Shown piece after piece: positions 16,124 to 24,164 of a stretch of DNA of 58,265 bases. The stretch comes from Thiobacillus sp. GTDB lineage: Bacteria; Pseudomonadota; Gammaproteobacteria; Burkholderiales; Thiobacillaceae. Position numbers and translations under genes: made by a program. Where the stretch lies: positions 1 to 58,265 of the forward strand of contig JAIBFA010000012.1 of assembly GCA_019459325.1 (NCBI GenBank). Direction: 5' to 3'. The number at the start of each line of letters is the position of its first letter. Positions within the stretch are counted from its first letter, which is position 1. The notes under the pieces are model-generated. The model saw nothing but the letters and a program-made list of their open reading frames with translations, made no database searches and was not told the DNA's origin.

Positions 16124-16957
16124 TTAGGTTTGTTGCTGTTGTATTCCTGCAATGACCCAGCCACCCTGGCCGCTGGCCGGTTTGGTAAGGTGCCAGACTT
16201 CGTCGAGCGGCGTGGCACCTAGATCGGCGGCTTCGCGAACCAGACCGGTGAAGCGCACGCTGACAACGTGGCGGTTACCCTCATCGACCGCTTCCAGAAC
16301 CTCGGCATCGAGCGTCATCACGTCGGTGGTCTGCGCCACGTCGCCGCGTTCGGCCAGTTGCATGCGGATTTCGGCAAATACTTCGGGTGAAGTAAACGCG
16401 CGAAGATCGTCCAGGTTGCCGGCGTCAAACGCGGCCTGCAGGCGGATGAAGTTGAGCTTCGCTTCGCGCGCGAAGGCGTCGGCGTCGAACCCGGGCGGAA
16501 AGGCACGGGTGGCCGTGCCGCTGCCCAGCGCTATGGGCGTCTGGTCAAATGCCGCAGGGGTGTACTGCGGCATGCCGGCGTACTGCACCGCCGGCGTGGC
16601 GGGCGTACTGCGACGCATGAAGAAGCGGAACAACATGAACGCGACCATCGCCAGCAGCGCCAGCATCAGGAAGTTGGCCATTTCTTCCCCCATTCCCAGG
16701 TGCGAAAACAGCGCGGCCAGGCCCAGGCCGGCGGCGAGACCGGCGATCGGACCCATCCAGGAGCGCTTCTGCGGCGCGCCCGTCGGCGCGGCGCCTTGCT
16801 GCTGGCGCTGCGGCGTGGGGGCGGCATCCTGCTTGGCGGGCGCGCTGCGCTGCATGCCGAATGACTTGCTGCCGCCCAGACGCTTGGCCTCGGCATCGTG
16901 CGCGACGAAACCGAAGCTGATGAAAAGGGCAAACAGGCTGATCAAAATGCGGTTCAT
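16124..16957 (-). CDS. Tim44-like domain membrane protein
   Basis: A 277-residue protein with an N-terminal signal or anchor segment (ILISLFALFISFGFVAHDAEA), a low-complexity Lys/Gln/Pro/Ala linker (about 30-65), two closely spaced hydrophobic segments (about 68-88 and 92-112), and a C-terminal Tim44-like domain (about 150-275: FAREAKLNFIRLQAAFDAGNLDDLRAFTSPEVF and TPLDEVWHLTKP). In mitochondria this fold tethers the import motor to membranes; the bacterial homologues have no agreed role. A good ribosome binding site (AGGATTCACC) precedes the ATG at 16957. Confidence 0.88.
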   Translation of the reverse strand: MNRILISLFALFISFGFVAHDAEAKRLGGSKSFGMQRSAPAKQDAAPTPQRQQQGAAPTGAPQKRSWMGPIAGLAAGLGLAALFSHLGMGEEMANFLMLALLAMVAFMLFRFFMRRSTPATPAVQYAGMPQYTPAAFDQTPIALGSGTATRAFPPGFDADAFAREAKLNFIRLQAAFDAGNLDDLRAFTSPEVFAEIRMQLAERGDVAQTTDVMTLDAEVLEAVDEGNRHVVSVRFTGLVREAADLGATPLDEVWHLTKPASGQGGWVIAGIQQQQT

Positions 16958-17024
16958 GGTGAATCCTGGTCAATAAAAGGCTGAAGTTAGGGGGTGGCTG
17001 CGCGGAAAAGTTCGCCCAGGGGCG

Positions 17025-18104
17025 CTATGCAGAAAGCGCTGCGGTGCGTACGGCGCGGCTGTGGCTGTGCACCGCCTCGACCAGTACGCTGACGTTGTCC
17101 GGATTGGTGAACTGCGAAATGCCGTGGCCGAGGTTGAACACGTGGCCGGGGTGGTTGCCGTAGCTGTCGATGATGCGTGTGGCTTCGGTGCGGATACTGT
17201 CCGGTGTGCCGTGCAGGGCGCAGGGATCGAGGTTGCCCTGCAGCGCCACCTTGCCGCCGACCCGGCGGCGCGCCTCGCCGATGTCGAGTGTCCAGTCGAG
17301 GCCCACTGCGTCGGCGCCGATGCCGGCCATGGCTTCCAGCCAATTGCCACCGCCCTTGGTGAAAACGATGCTCGGCACGCGCCGGCCTTCGCGCTCCTTG
17401 ATCAGGCCGGCGACGATGCGCTCCATGTAGGCGAGCGAGAACTCCTGGTACGCATGGGGCGTGAGGCTGCCGCCCCAGGAATCAAAAATCATCACCGCCT
17501 GGGCGCCGGCTTCGATCTGTGCATTCAGGTAGTCGGTTACCGCGCGGGTGTTGACCTCAAGGATGCGGTGCAGCAGATCGGGACGGCTGTACAGCATGGT
17601 CTTGATGTGGCGGTAATCGTCCGAGCCGCCGCCTTCGATCATGTAGCACGCCAGCGTGTAGGGGCTGCCGGAAAAACCGATCAGCGGCACCGAGCCATCA
17701 AGCGCGCGGCGGATGCTCTTGACCGCATCCATCACATAGCCCAGCTTGTCGTTCGGATCGGGCGCCGAGAGGTCGCGGATTTCCCACTCGTCGCGCAGCG
17801 GGCGCTCGAAGCGCGGGCCTTCGCCGGCGGCGAAATAGAGGCCCAGGCCCATGGCGTCGGGCACGGTGAGGATGTCGGAAAACAGGATCGCGGCATCGAG
17901 CGGGTAACGCGCCAGCGGTTGCAGCGTGACTTCGGTCGCCAGATCGGGGGTCTTGCACAGCGTGAGGAAATCGCCGGCACGGGCGCGGGTGGCGTTGTAT
18001 TCCGGCAGGTAGCGCCCGGCCTGGCGCATCAGCCACAGCGGTGTGTAGTCAGTAGGCTCGCGCTGCAGCGCGCGCAGGAAGGTATCGTTCTTGAGAGCAG
18101 ACAT
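17025..18104 (-). CDS. hemE: Uroporphyrinogen decarboxylase
   Basis: A 359-residue cytosolic enzyme that converts uroporphyrinogen III to coproporphyrinogen III in haem synthesis. It has the signature [13 protein letters not shown] (about 28-40) with the substrate-binding Arg residues, the [10 protein letters not shown] motif with its catalytic Asp, [16 protein letters not shown], and the C-terminal NLGHGI motif. I chose ATG 18104 (MSALKND) because homologues begin there. A GTG 12 bases upstream is also in frame but neither has a strong ribosome binding site. The gene stands alone between unrelated neighbours. Confidence 0.96.
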   Translation of the reverse strand: MSALKNDTFLRALQREPTDYTPLWLMRQAGRYLPEYNATRARAGDFLTLCKTPDLATEVTLQPLARYPLDAAILFSDILTVPDAMGLGLYFAAGEGPRFERPLRDEWEIRDLSAPDPNDKLGYVMDAVKSIRRALDGSVPLIGFSGSPYTLACYMIEGGGSDDYRHIKTMLYSRPDLLHRILEVNTRAVTDYLNAQIEAGAQAVMIFDSWGGSLTPHAYQEFSLAYMERIVAGLIKEREGRRVPSIVFTKGGGNWLEAMAGIGADAVGLDWTLDIGEARRRVGGKVALQGNLDPCALHGTPDSIRTEATRIIDSYGNHPGHVFNLGHGISQFTNPDNVSVLVEAVHSHSRAVRTAALSA

Positions 18105-18185
18105 GGCTGTAGCCACAAAATAGGGCCAGGACGCAAAGCCGGCATTTTAGCAGGCTTGGCGTCGCTGGCCCGGGGCACCGCGAGA

Positions 18186-18761
18186 TCAGCTGCGGCGGAA
18201 GGCCCATTTCCCGCGTCCGGCCGGGCAGGCCAGCACGTCACGCGGTGTGCGGCCGTCGACCACCAGTGTGGCGTGGCGGCAGTCGTCGCGCGCATCGCCG
18301 CGCGGGGTGAAATGGTAATCGTGGCCGCCGCTGTGCCAGACCACCGGCGCGCCGGGGCGGCCCAGTTCCAGCGCGTGGCCCATGCAGGCGCGGTCGCGGT
18401 TGTCCATGCTGTCGCCAATGGCGTGTCCCACCACCGCGCCAAGCACGCCGCCGATCACCATGCCGACCACGCGATCGTCGCGGCTGGCGACCTGGCCACC
18501 GATCACCGCGCCGGTCACGCCACCGATCACCGCACCGATTTCGTCGCGGTTGCAGCGGCCGGACGGGATTCCGTAATCCTGGGCATACACGGCCCCGCTT
18601 TTGCCTTGGTAATGCTTGGCTTTTTTGTATTTCTTGCGGTCGTGGCCGTCGTCGTAATGCTTCTTGTAATAGCCATGCGCAGGCGCGTGACCGGGGGGGT
18701 CGGCGAGCGCCGTACCGGCACCCACCAGCGTGGCGAGGGTCAGGGCGGCAGGGAAGTTCAT
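18186..18761 (-). CDS. Exported glycine-zipper 2TM-domain protein
   Basis: A 191-residue protein with a signal peptide (MNFPAALTLATLVGAGTALA). A Lys/Tyr/His-rich stretch follows (about 28-58, YYKKHYDDGHDRKKYKK). A glycine-zipper region (about 75-118) has repeated GAVIGG / GxxxG spacing (EIGAVIGGVTGAVIGGQVA, VGMVIGGVLGAVVGHAIGD), typical of the 17 kDa surface antigen/SlyB-type 2TM domain. The C-terminal part is polar with two Cys. The ATG at 18761 is preceded by AAGGAG. It is probably anchored to the outer membrane or periplasm. Function unknown. Confidence 0.85.
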   Translation of the reverse strand: MNFPAALTLATLVGAGTALADPPGHAPAHGYYKKHYDDGHDRKKYKKAKHYQGKSGAVYAQDYGIPSGRCNRDEIGAVIGGVTGAVIGGQVASRDDRVVGMVIGGVLGAVVGHAIGDSMDNRDRACMGHALELGRPGAPVVWHSGGHDYHFTPRGDARDDCRHATLVVDGRTPRDVLACPAGRGKWAFRRS

Positions 18762-18841
18762 TGTTTTTTCTCCTTCGCGAGCGGGATGATTCGGATCGTT
18801 AACGGCCGGGCGCCGGCCAACTATAGCGGCGCCCGCCTGGC

Positions 18842-19246
18842 TCAATTGAACCGGGACGCGTAGCCGTAGGCATGGCGCGCCTGACGATCATGCTTTTCCA
18901 TCCGGATATTGCGATCCGCCATGTCGAGCGCACGGTCCAGGCGTTGAAATTCGCGCGTGCCGATTCTGCCATCTGCACGGAAACGCTGTTCCATGGCATG
19001 GATTTTGTGCTGTTCTTGCATCAACACGCGGAATTCGGCGCGGGTAAGCTGGCCCGAGCGCATACCAACCCGGATGCGATCCTGCTGTCGATCCTGGCGT
19101 GCGTCGATCTGCTGGTTATAGGCCTGGCTTTGCAGGTAAGCCTGCTTGTGACCGTAGCCGCCCCGCTCCCAGTCGGCCTGCGCGCCGGTTGCGATCAGGC
19201 CCAGTGCCAGCATACCGAGGGTTTTTTTCATCAAGGTGTTTTTCAT
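18842..19246 (-). CDS. Small exported helical protein, unknown function
   Basis: A 134-residue protein with a signal peptide ending in ATGAQA (about residue 23). The mature part is short, very rich in Gln, Arg and Asp and probably all helical (QDRIRVGMRSGQLTRAEFRVLMQEQHKIHAMEQRF). Its 'G.LT..E...L..' segments resemble those in periplasmic stress proteins, but I would not assign it to the Spy/CpxP family. ATG at 19246 has AGGAG seven bases before it. Two TGTAAC repeats and a facing GTTAC lie 100-125 bases upstream and may control it. Confidence 0.78.
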   Translation of the reverse strand: MKNTLMKKTLGMLALGLIATGAQADWERGGYGHKQAYLQSQAYNQQIDARQDRQQDRIRVGMRSGQLTRAEFRVLMQEQHKIHAMEQRFRADGRIGTREFQRLDRALDMADRNIRMEKHDRQARHAYGYASRFN

Positions 19247-19556
19247 GGTGTTACTCCTGTTCAGTTGGGGGGTGTCGCCGGGATTGAACTGCTTCAGCGG
19301 ACACCTGCACAGTAGGAGTGCTGTGTAAGCGGGGTGTTTGGGGCGGGTTACGAGGTGTAACGCAATGTAACTGCCGGTTAAGGGCTCAGGTATGGCCGAA
19401 ACTTGCCGATACAGCGTGGAGATCAGGGTGTGGACCCTGTTCCACGACACTTTTCTTGCTTTTTCCTCGCCGTTTCGGTGGAAACAAGCGGCTCTGTGCA
19501 TTAATAGGTTAGAATTTTCGGTTTTGCTAAACCAACCCGCGTCGTAGGAGACCCTG
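19247..19556. other. Divergent promoter region between the small exported protein and the FadL-type porin
   Basis: About 310 bases without a gene. It holds regulator-like TGTAAC repeats (19347-19371), a second AT-rich area at 19500-19530 probably carrying the porin promoter, and GTAGGAG just before the porin ATG. Confidence 0.6.
19347..19371. promoter_or_regulatory. Candidate response-regulator binding site (TGTAAC repeats)
   Basis: Direct repeats TGTAAC at 19356-19361 and 19366-19371 are exactly 10 bp apart, with an inverted GTTAC at 19347-19351. Half-sites one helical turn apart are typical of OmpR/PhoB-family regulators. Confidence 0.45.
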
Positions 19557-20717
19557 ATGCAACTGAAGAAACTCGCGGCCACCCTGGCCGCGGTGGGAAT
19601 GACTGTGCCTGGCCTGGCACTTGCCACCAACGGCATGCTGATGGAAGGCTACGGCCCCATCGCCGCAGGCATGGGCGGAGCGGCCATGGCGTACGACAAC
19701 GGCACCGCTGCCATGGCCAACAACCCGGCAACGCTGGGTCTGATGGCGGACGGCAGCCGCATCGATCTCATGCTGGGCCATGTCGGCCCCGACGTCTCGG
19801 TCCCGGCAATGATGGGGGCCTCCGAGGCGGACGCCTTCTACATGCCGGCCTTCGGCTACGTCAAAAAACAGGGCAAACTGGCCTACGGCGTCGGCATCTA
19901 CGGCCAGGGCGGCATGGGCACCGAGTACGCCAGCGGCGACATGGCGCAGGTGAGCGTGGGCCGTGTGATCTTCCCGCTGGCCTATTCCGTCAACGAGCGC
20001 TTCAACATCGGCGGCAGCGTCGACATCGTGTGGGCGGGGATGGATCTGGTCGCCGATCTTAATCCCGCCAATCCGGGTAAAGAGATAGATTTCAAGGACG
20101 ACAGCGATTTCAGCGGCCAGGCCAAGGGCTACAGTGTGGCGGCCAAGCTCGGCTTCACCTACAAGCTCAACGATGCCCTTAGCTTGGGCGGCGTCTACCA
20201 GACTGCCGGCAATCTGCCCGACCTCAAGGACGGCGGCTACAAGGTGGAAGGCTTCGACATGCCGCCCATCGTCGGCTTGGGCCTGGCCTGGCAGGCGAAC
20301 GACCGCCTCATGGTCGCGGCCGACGTCAAGGACGTGATGTGGGGCAGCAGCATGAATACCGTGACCATTTACAACAATGGCGCAGTTGTGGCTCCGTTCC
20401 AGCAGGACTGGGACGACCAGATCGTGTTGTCGCTGGGCCTGGCCTACAAGTTCACCGACGCCTTCACCGGTCGTGTGGGCTACAACCGCGGCAAGAATCC
20501 GATCCCGGATCAAAACGTCAGCTACCTGTGGCCGGCGATCGTCGAAGACCATTACACGGTGGGTTTCGGCTATGCCTTCAGCAAGCAGTCGCAGATCAAC
20601 TTCGGACTGAGCTATGTGCCGGAGGTCTCGGTGACCGGAACAGGCGCGCAGAATGGTGGCATGACCATCGAACACAGCCAGATGAACTGGCAGCTGATGT
20701 ATAGCTACGCGTTCTGA
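19557..20717 (+). CDS. OmpP1/FadL/TodX-family outer-membrane transporter
   Basis: A 386-residue protein with a signal peptide ending LALA (residue about 22), then TNGMLMEGYGPIAAGMGGAAMA, the N-terminal hatch signature of FadL-type channels (N-terminal plug plus NPA at NNPATLG). The rest alternates amphipathic strands typical of a 14-stranded barrel and ends in aromatic YSYAF, as outer-membrane proteins do. FadL-type channels move hydrophobic compounds such as fatty acids or aromatics across the outer membrane. This copy is shorter than E. coli FadL. GTAGGAG precedes the ATG, and a strong terminator follows. The substrate cannot be told. Confidence 0.88.
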   Translation: MQLKKLAATLAAVGMTVPGLALATNGMLMEGYGPIAAGMGGAAMAYDNGTAAMANNPATLGLMADGSRIDLMLGHVGPDVSVPAMMGASEADAFYMPAFGYVKKQGKLAYGVGIYGQGGMGTEYASGDMAQVSVGRVIFPLAYSVNERFNIGGSVDIVWAGMDLVADLNPANPGKEIDFKDDSDFSGQAKGYSVAAKLGFTYKLNDALSLGGVYQTAGNLPDLKDGGYKVEGFDMPPIVGLGLAWQANDRLMVAADVKDVMWGSSMNTVTIYNNGAVVAPFQQDWDDQIVLSLGLAYKFTDAFTGRVGYNRGKNPIPDQNVSYLWPAIVEDHYTVGFGYAFSKQSQINFGLSYVPEVSVTGTGAQNGGMTIEHSQMNWQLMYSYAF

Positions 20718-20736
20718 TCGACGGATTCGATTGCAC

Positions 20737-20767
20737 AAGGCCGGGGGCGCGAGTCCCCGGCCTTTTT
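20737..20767 (+). terminator. Rho-independent terminator after the FadL-type gene
   Basis: A GC-rich stem (AAGGCCGGGG paired with CCCCGGCCTT) with a short loop is followed by a T-run. It also lies at the end of the minus-strand gene at 20783, and its A-rich left side may let it work both ways. Confidence 0.85.
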
Positions 20768-20782
20768 TATTGAAGCGGCCGC

Positions 20783-21145
20783 TTACGGTTTCTGCAGATC
20801 TTCGCCCAGCTGCTCGATCTTTTCGCCGGTCTGTTCACGCGCCTCGTCCAAGCTGCGCCCGGCCTCTTCCGCCGGTCCCGGTCTGGCTGTGGCGCCGTCA
20901 TACAACGGTTCCGCCTCTTCCTTCATTTCTCTGACGGCCTGATCGACCTGCTCACCCGCCTGTTCGGCCGGGCCCTTGTTGTCGCAAGCATTCAGCACCA
21001 GCAGACTGGTCAGCAGCGCCAGCACGCCGTAAGAAGCATGCCAGGGGTGGGTGCGTTTCGAGCCAGCCGGGATCGCGTGCTGCGTGCCGCTCCATTCGTA
21101 CAGTCGCATGTGTTCGTCGTTGAGATGTTGCGTGGTCTTGCGCAT
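20783..21145 (-). CDS. Small predicted lipoprotein with a charged helical tail
   Basis: A 120-residue protein. A hydrophobic segment with a lipobox-like end (LLTSLLVLNAC, Cys near residue 56) is followed by an acidic helical region (EQAGEQVDQAVREMKEEAE.. EAREQTGEKIEQLGEDL). About 40 residues precede the hydrophobic segment, which is long for a lipoprotein signal, so the true start may be internal. The ATG at 21145 does have AGGAG in the right place. It follows the BON-domain gene by 73 bases on the same strand and may share its sigma-54 promoter. No recognised function. Confidence 0.65.
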   Translation of the reverse strand: MRKTTQHLNDEHMRLYEWSGTQHAIPAGSKRTHPWHASYGVLALLTSLLVLNACDNKGPAEQAGEQVDQAVREMKEEAEPLYDGATARPGPAEEAGRSLDEAREQTGEKIEQLGEDLQKP

Positions 21146-21218
21146 AGATTCTCCTGGGAGTCGGTCGGGAGCCGGCGGTGGCGAATGCTGCCGCCCCGCC
21201 GGATACTGCTGAGGGCGT

Positions 21219-21704
21219 TTAGCGCTTGATCTGCAGGGCGCTGCTGACATCCTTAACGCCCTCGACACTGCGCGCGAGTTTTTCAGCCTGGGCGATCTGT
21301 GTCGGGCTGTTGACCCAGCCGGACAACTGCACCGTGCCCTGGTGGGTTTCCACGTTCACGTCCAGCCCTTTCACGCTCTCGTCTTTCAGCAGCAGCGCCT
21401 TCACCTTGGCGGTAATCCACGCGTCCTCGACGTACTTGCCCGCCTTGATCCGGTCGTTGTTGGCGCCCGCCTTGGTGTACTCATCATTGCTCAGGCGCTT
21501 GTCACGGTTGGCGTCGCCTTCCGTGAAGGCCTGTTCCTGGCCGCCCTGGGCTTGGAACTCCTTCAGACTGATCATGCCGTCGCCATTGCTGTCCGTGGTC
21601 TGGAAGTTGGGCGTCGCCGGTGCGGCGAGGACCGTCGTTGCGGTGAACGCGCCCAGAGCGCCAGCGAGAGCCAGATTAAGAATGCGATGGTTAATGGATT
21701 TCAT
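21219..21704 (-). CDS. Periplasmic EF-hand plus BON-domain protein
   Basis: A 161-residue exported protein. The signal peptide ends ATTVLAA (about residue 28). Next come one canonical EF-hand calcium loop (DSNGDGMISLKEF, about 38-50) and a second, weaker one (DANRDKRLSNDEY, about 64-76). A C-terminal BON domain (about 92-160: DAWITAKVKALLLKDESVKGLDVNVETHQGTVQLSGWV) resembles OsmY, which binds phospholipid and responds to envelope stress. A sigma-54 promoter sequence lies 55-70 bases upstream and two QseF/GlrR-type operators lie farther up, so this is the best candidate target of the nearby QseF. Confidence 0.88.
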   Translation of the reverse strand: MKSINHRILNLALAGALGAFTATTVLAAPATPNFQTTDSNGDGMISLKEFQAQGGQEQAFTEGDANRDKRLSNDEYTKAGANNDRIKAGKYVEDAWITAKVKALLLKDESVKGLDVNVETHQGTVQLSGWVNSPTQIAQAEKLARSVEGVKDVSSALQIKR

Positions 21705-21758
21705 GTTCTATCTCCTGTAATGAGTCGATTCGAATGCAGGTGCACTCAGGCCAATTAC

Positions 21759-21774
21759 AGCGATGATCGTGCCA
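21759..21774 (-). promoter_or_regulatory. Sigma-54 promoter for the BON-domain gene
   Basis: On the minus strand TGGCACGATCATCGCT matches the sigma-54 consensus TGGCACG-N4-TTGC(A/T) with one mismatch. The GG and GC elements are in the right -24/-12 spacing. The predicted start near 21748 gives a 5' leader of about 44 bases. Confidence 0.82.
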
Positions 21775-21859
21775 GTAGTATTTTTATAAATTAAATCAGA
21801 TAGATAGATCATCTTCATGCGGGAGGTGAGCGAGCGGGCCCAAGTTTTTGGGCTTCAAC

Positions 21860-21877
21860 TGTCGCCAAGAGGCGACA
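21860..21877. promoter_or_regulatory. QseF/GlrR-type operator (TGTC-N10-GACA), site 1
   Basis: A perfect TGTC-N10-GACA, within a larger 26-bp palindrome (arms 21856-21866 and 21871-21881). TGTC-N10-GACA is the operator described for E. coli GlrR (QseF). The centre lies about 120 bp upstream of the predicted sigma-54 start. Confidence 0.8.
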
Positions 21878-21922
21878 GTTGTGGACGGAGTTTTTCAACG
21901 GACTGTTTTAATTGATTTTTTT

Positions 21923-21940
21923 TGTCATGCATCAGAGACA
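21923..21940. promoter_or_regulatory. QseF/GlrR-type operator (TGTC-N10-GACA), site 2
   Basis: A second perfect TGTC-N10-GACA with an unrelated spacer (ATGCATCAGA). It is centred 63 bp, six helical turns, from site 1, so both would sit on the same face of the DNA. Confidence 0.8.
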
Positions 21941-21966
21941 GCCGAAAAGCCGTCTGCTCCAGGCCC

Positions 21967-21988
21967 AAAAAAAGGGAGCCTCGCTCCC
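21967..21988 (-). terminator. Rho-independent terminator of the DUF1328 gene
   Basis: On the minus strand GGGAGC-GAG-GCTCCC is followed by seven T, starting about 22 bases after the stop codon. Confidence 0.9.
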
Positions 21989-22009
21989 TCAATGAATGCG
22001 TTGCGAGGG

Positions 22010-22177
22010 TTAAACCGTGGGTGGGCGGCGACCCAGGACCAGCAACAGCAGAAACACCACCAGACCCACGACAAACAGCACTTTGGCGACCCAGGCGGCG
22101 GTGCCCGCTATGCCGGCAAAGCCGAAAATCCCGGCAATGATGGCAACGATCAGAAACGAAACGGCCCATCCAAACAT
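22010..22177 (-). CDS. Small DUF1328 (YtjA-type) membrane protein
   Basis: A 55-residue protein that starts MFGWAVSFLIVAIIAGIFGF and has two hydrophobic segments (about 5-24 and 29-48) joined by a Gly/Ala turn (AGIAGTAAW), ending in a short basic tail RRPPTV. This is the typical layout of the DUF1328/YtjA family of small stress-associated inner-membrane proteins. The function is unknown. GGAGAAC precedes the ATG at 22177. A sigma-54 promoter lies 53-68 bases upstream, and a strong terminator follows, so it is a single-gene unit next to the sigma-54 activator gene qseF. Confidence 0.88.
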   Translation of the reverse strand: MFGWAVSFLIVAIIAGIFGFAGIAGTAAWVAKVLFVVGLVVFLLLLVLGRRPPTV

Positions 22178-22229
22178 GGTGTTCTCCTATCAGGTTGATA
22201 AACGCGCACGAAGGCACAGTCCCCTCCCA

Positions 22230-22245
22230 TGCAGGGGATGTGCCA
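22230..22245 (-). promoter_or_regulatory. Sigma-54 promoter for the DUF1328 gene
   Basis: On the minus strand TGGCACATCCCCTGCA matches TGGCACG-N4-TTGCA at all but two positions and keeps the GG and GC elements in correct spacing. The predicted start near 22219 gives a leader of about 40 bases. I find no perfect TGTC-N10-GACA upstream of it. Confidence 0.75.
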
Positions 22246-22338
22246 GATGAAAATTTCCTTTTGAATCAATACCATGACTTCGCAGCGTGGGGCCGAGGCC
22301 ATCGCTGGGAACGCCACGCGTCGCCCGTGCCCGACGAA

Positions 22339-23697
22339 TCAGGCGGTGTCGTCGCGGTCCTTGAACAGGGCAGGGGTGAGGCCGTGGCGTTGCAGCAGCC
22401 GATAGACCTCGGTGCGATTGCGTCCGGCCAGCCTGGCCACCTCGCTGACCTGGCCGCGGGTGAGCTTCAGGAGCGTGATGAGGTAATCGCGCTCGAATGC
22501 CGAACGCGCCTCGGCCAGTGGCTGGATCTCGGCCGGCTTGTCGCGCAGGGCGCGCGCCACCAGCGTGGCCGGAATGGTGGGGGTGGTGCACAGCGCACAG
22601 CATTGCTCCAGCACGTTGTGCAACTGGCGGATATTGCCCGGCCAGTCGGCGGCCACCAGCATGTCCAGCGCGTCGGGGGCGAAGCCGTGGATGCGGCGGC
22701 GGTATTTTTCCGTCAGCACGGTGAGGAAATGCTGGGCCAGCAGCGGAATATCCTCGCGCCGCTCGCGCAGCGGCGGCAGCGTCAGGGTGACCACGTTGAG
22801 GCGGTAATACAGATCTTCGCGGAATTCGCCGCTGATGATCGCCTCCTCCAGGTTGCGGTGGGTGGCGGACAGGATGCGCACGTCAACGGGACGCGTTTCG
22901 GTCGCGCCGACCGGACGTACCTCGCCTTCCTGCAGCACGCGCAGCAGCTTGACCTGCAACTGCGGGGGCATGTCGCCGATTTCGTCGAGGAACACGGTGC
23001 CGCCCTCGGCGCTCTGGAACAGGCCGGGGTGATCGCGCCCCGCCCCGGTGAAGGCGCCCTTCACGTGGCCGAACAGTTCCGATTCGAGCAGCTCGGCCGG
23101 AATGGCACCGCAGTTGATCGCAACGAAGGGCTTGGCGTGACGCGGGCTGGCGCGGTGGATGGCGCGCGCCAGCAGTTCCTTGCCGGTGCCCGATTCGCCC
23201 TGGATCAAGAGCGACGCCTCACTTTGTGCGGTCAGCCGGGCTTCCGCCAGCAGGGCGTCCATCGCCGGGCTGGCGGTAACGATTTCACTGCGCCAGCTGT
23301 CGCTGTCCTGGCTGGCTTCGGGGCTGCTGCCGGCGAGGCGGGTGGCGCGTTTCAGCAGATCGATCAGCGTGGGGGCGTCGTAGGGTTTGGTCAGGTAGCC
23401 GAACAGCCCCTGCTGGGTGGCCGCCACCGCGTCCGGAATGGTGCCGTGCGCAGTCAGCACGATCACCGGCAAGGCCGGGTCGCGCGCATGGACGGCGCGA
23501 AACAGCGCCATCCCGTCCATGCCCGCCATCTGCATGTCGGTCAGCACGGCGTCGGGGCGGCTCAGCGCCAGCTGCGCCAGCGCGGCTTCGCCGCTGTCGA
23601 CTGCCTCGACCCTGAAGCCATTGGCCTCCAGCCGCAGCGTGATCAGCTCGCGTAGCGCCGCGTCGTCGTCGACCACCAGAATGCAGGGTTTTTTCAT
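22339..23697 (-). CDS. qseF: Sigma-54-dependent response regulator QseF/GlrR
   Basis: A 452-residue NtrC-type activator. The receiver domain (about 1-120) has DDD at 10-12, phospho-acceptor Asp54 (VLTDMQM) and Lys in TKPYD. The AAA+ domain (about 145-375) has Walker A GESGTGKE, the sigma-54-contacting GAFTGA loop and Walker [12 protein letters not shown] Fis-type helix-turn-helix sits at the C-terminus ([26 protein letters not shown]). It starts within the qseG stop (ATGA) in a qseE-qseG-qseF order, the same as glrK-qseG-glrR in enterobacteria, where the regulator drives glmY. Two matching operators lie about 400 bases downstream of this gene. Confidence 0.92.
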   Translation of the reverse strand: MKKPCILVVDDDAALRELITLRLEANGFRVEAVDSGEAALAQLALSRPDAVLTDMQMAGMDGMALFRAVHARDPALPVIVLTAHGTIPDAVAATQQGLFGYLTKPYDAPTLIDLLKRATRLAGSSPEASQDSDSWRSEIVTASPAMDALLAEARLTAQSEASLLIQGESGTGKELLARAIHRASPRHAKPFVAINCGAIPAELLESELFGHVKGAFTGAGRDHPGLFQSAEGGTVFLDEIGDMPPQLQVKLLRVLQEGEVRPVGATETRPVDVRILSATHRNLEEAIISGEFREDLYYRLNVVTLTLPPLRERREDIPLLAQHFLTVLTEKYRRRIHGFAPDALDMLVAADWPGNIRQLHNVLEQCCALCTTPTIPATLVARALRDKPAEIQPLAEARSAFERDYLITLLKLTRGQVSEVARLAGRNRTEVYRLLQRHGLTPALFKDRDDTA

Positions 23698-24164
23698 GGG
23701 GCTTTAGGCAATCCGTTGCGTTGCTGCAGGGATTTTTCCAGCGCCTTGATCTGGTCGAGCTTGTCCTGCAATTCCTGCACCTGCGCAGTCTGCTGCTTGA
23801 GCTCGATGCGCGTCTTGAACGATTTTTTCATCAGCTCGAGCAGGGGCCGCGCACGGGATTCGATCTCGGCGATTGCGCTCACGCTTTTCAGGCCGCGTTC
23901 GAGGGCCTCCACGCTGTCCTCGCGCTCCAGCAGGGCGGCCAGCTGAAAGCGCCGGGCGTCGTCGAGGCGGCGTTCGCTGTCCAGCCTGTCCAGTTCGCGG
24001 CGCCGTTGCTCGGGCGACAGCGACGCCACCCGTGACAGCTCGTTCAACAGGGCTGTCGCGTCCAGTCCGGTCTGCGCGGCGTGAAAAGATGGGCGTTCGA
24101 GCGGGGCGGCACAGGCCCCCAGCATCAGCAGCAGCCCGGCAAGAAATACGGATTTGAATGTCAT
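23694..24164 (-). CDS. qseG: QseG-like lipoprotein of the QseE/QseF system
   Basis: A 156-residue lipoprotein: hydrophobic signal with lipobox LMLGAC (Cys about residue 18), then helical, strongly charged sequence with a coiled-coil end (about 115-150: KTRIELKQQTAQVQELQDKLDQIKALEKSLQQ). In E. coli the outer-membrane lipoprotein QseG binds the sensor QseE (GlrK) and is needed for its activity. Sequence similarity in this family is low, so the call leans on position: ATG overlaps the kinase stop (ATGA) and its own stop overlaps the qseF start. I chose ATG 24164 over an in-frame start 39 bases upstream inside the kinase gene. Confidence 0.78.
   Translation of the reverse strand: MTFKSVFLAGLLLMLGACAAPLERPSFHAAQTGLDATALLNELSRVASLSPEQRRRELDRLDSERRLDDARRFQLAALLEREDSVEALERGLKSVSAIAEIESRARPLLELMKKSFKTRIELKQQTAQVQELQDKLDQIKALEKSLQQRNGLPKAP

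Larger units (their letters stand above)
21705..22009. other. Regulatory region upstream of the BON-domain gene
   Basis: About 305 bases without a gene. From the gene outward it holds a sigma-54 promoter (21759-21774), an AT-rich stretch (about 21778-21812) that could be an IHF bending site, two QseF/GlrR-type operators, and the terminator of the DUF1328 gene. Confidence 0.7.
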
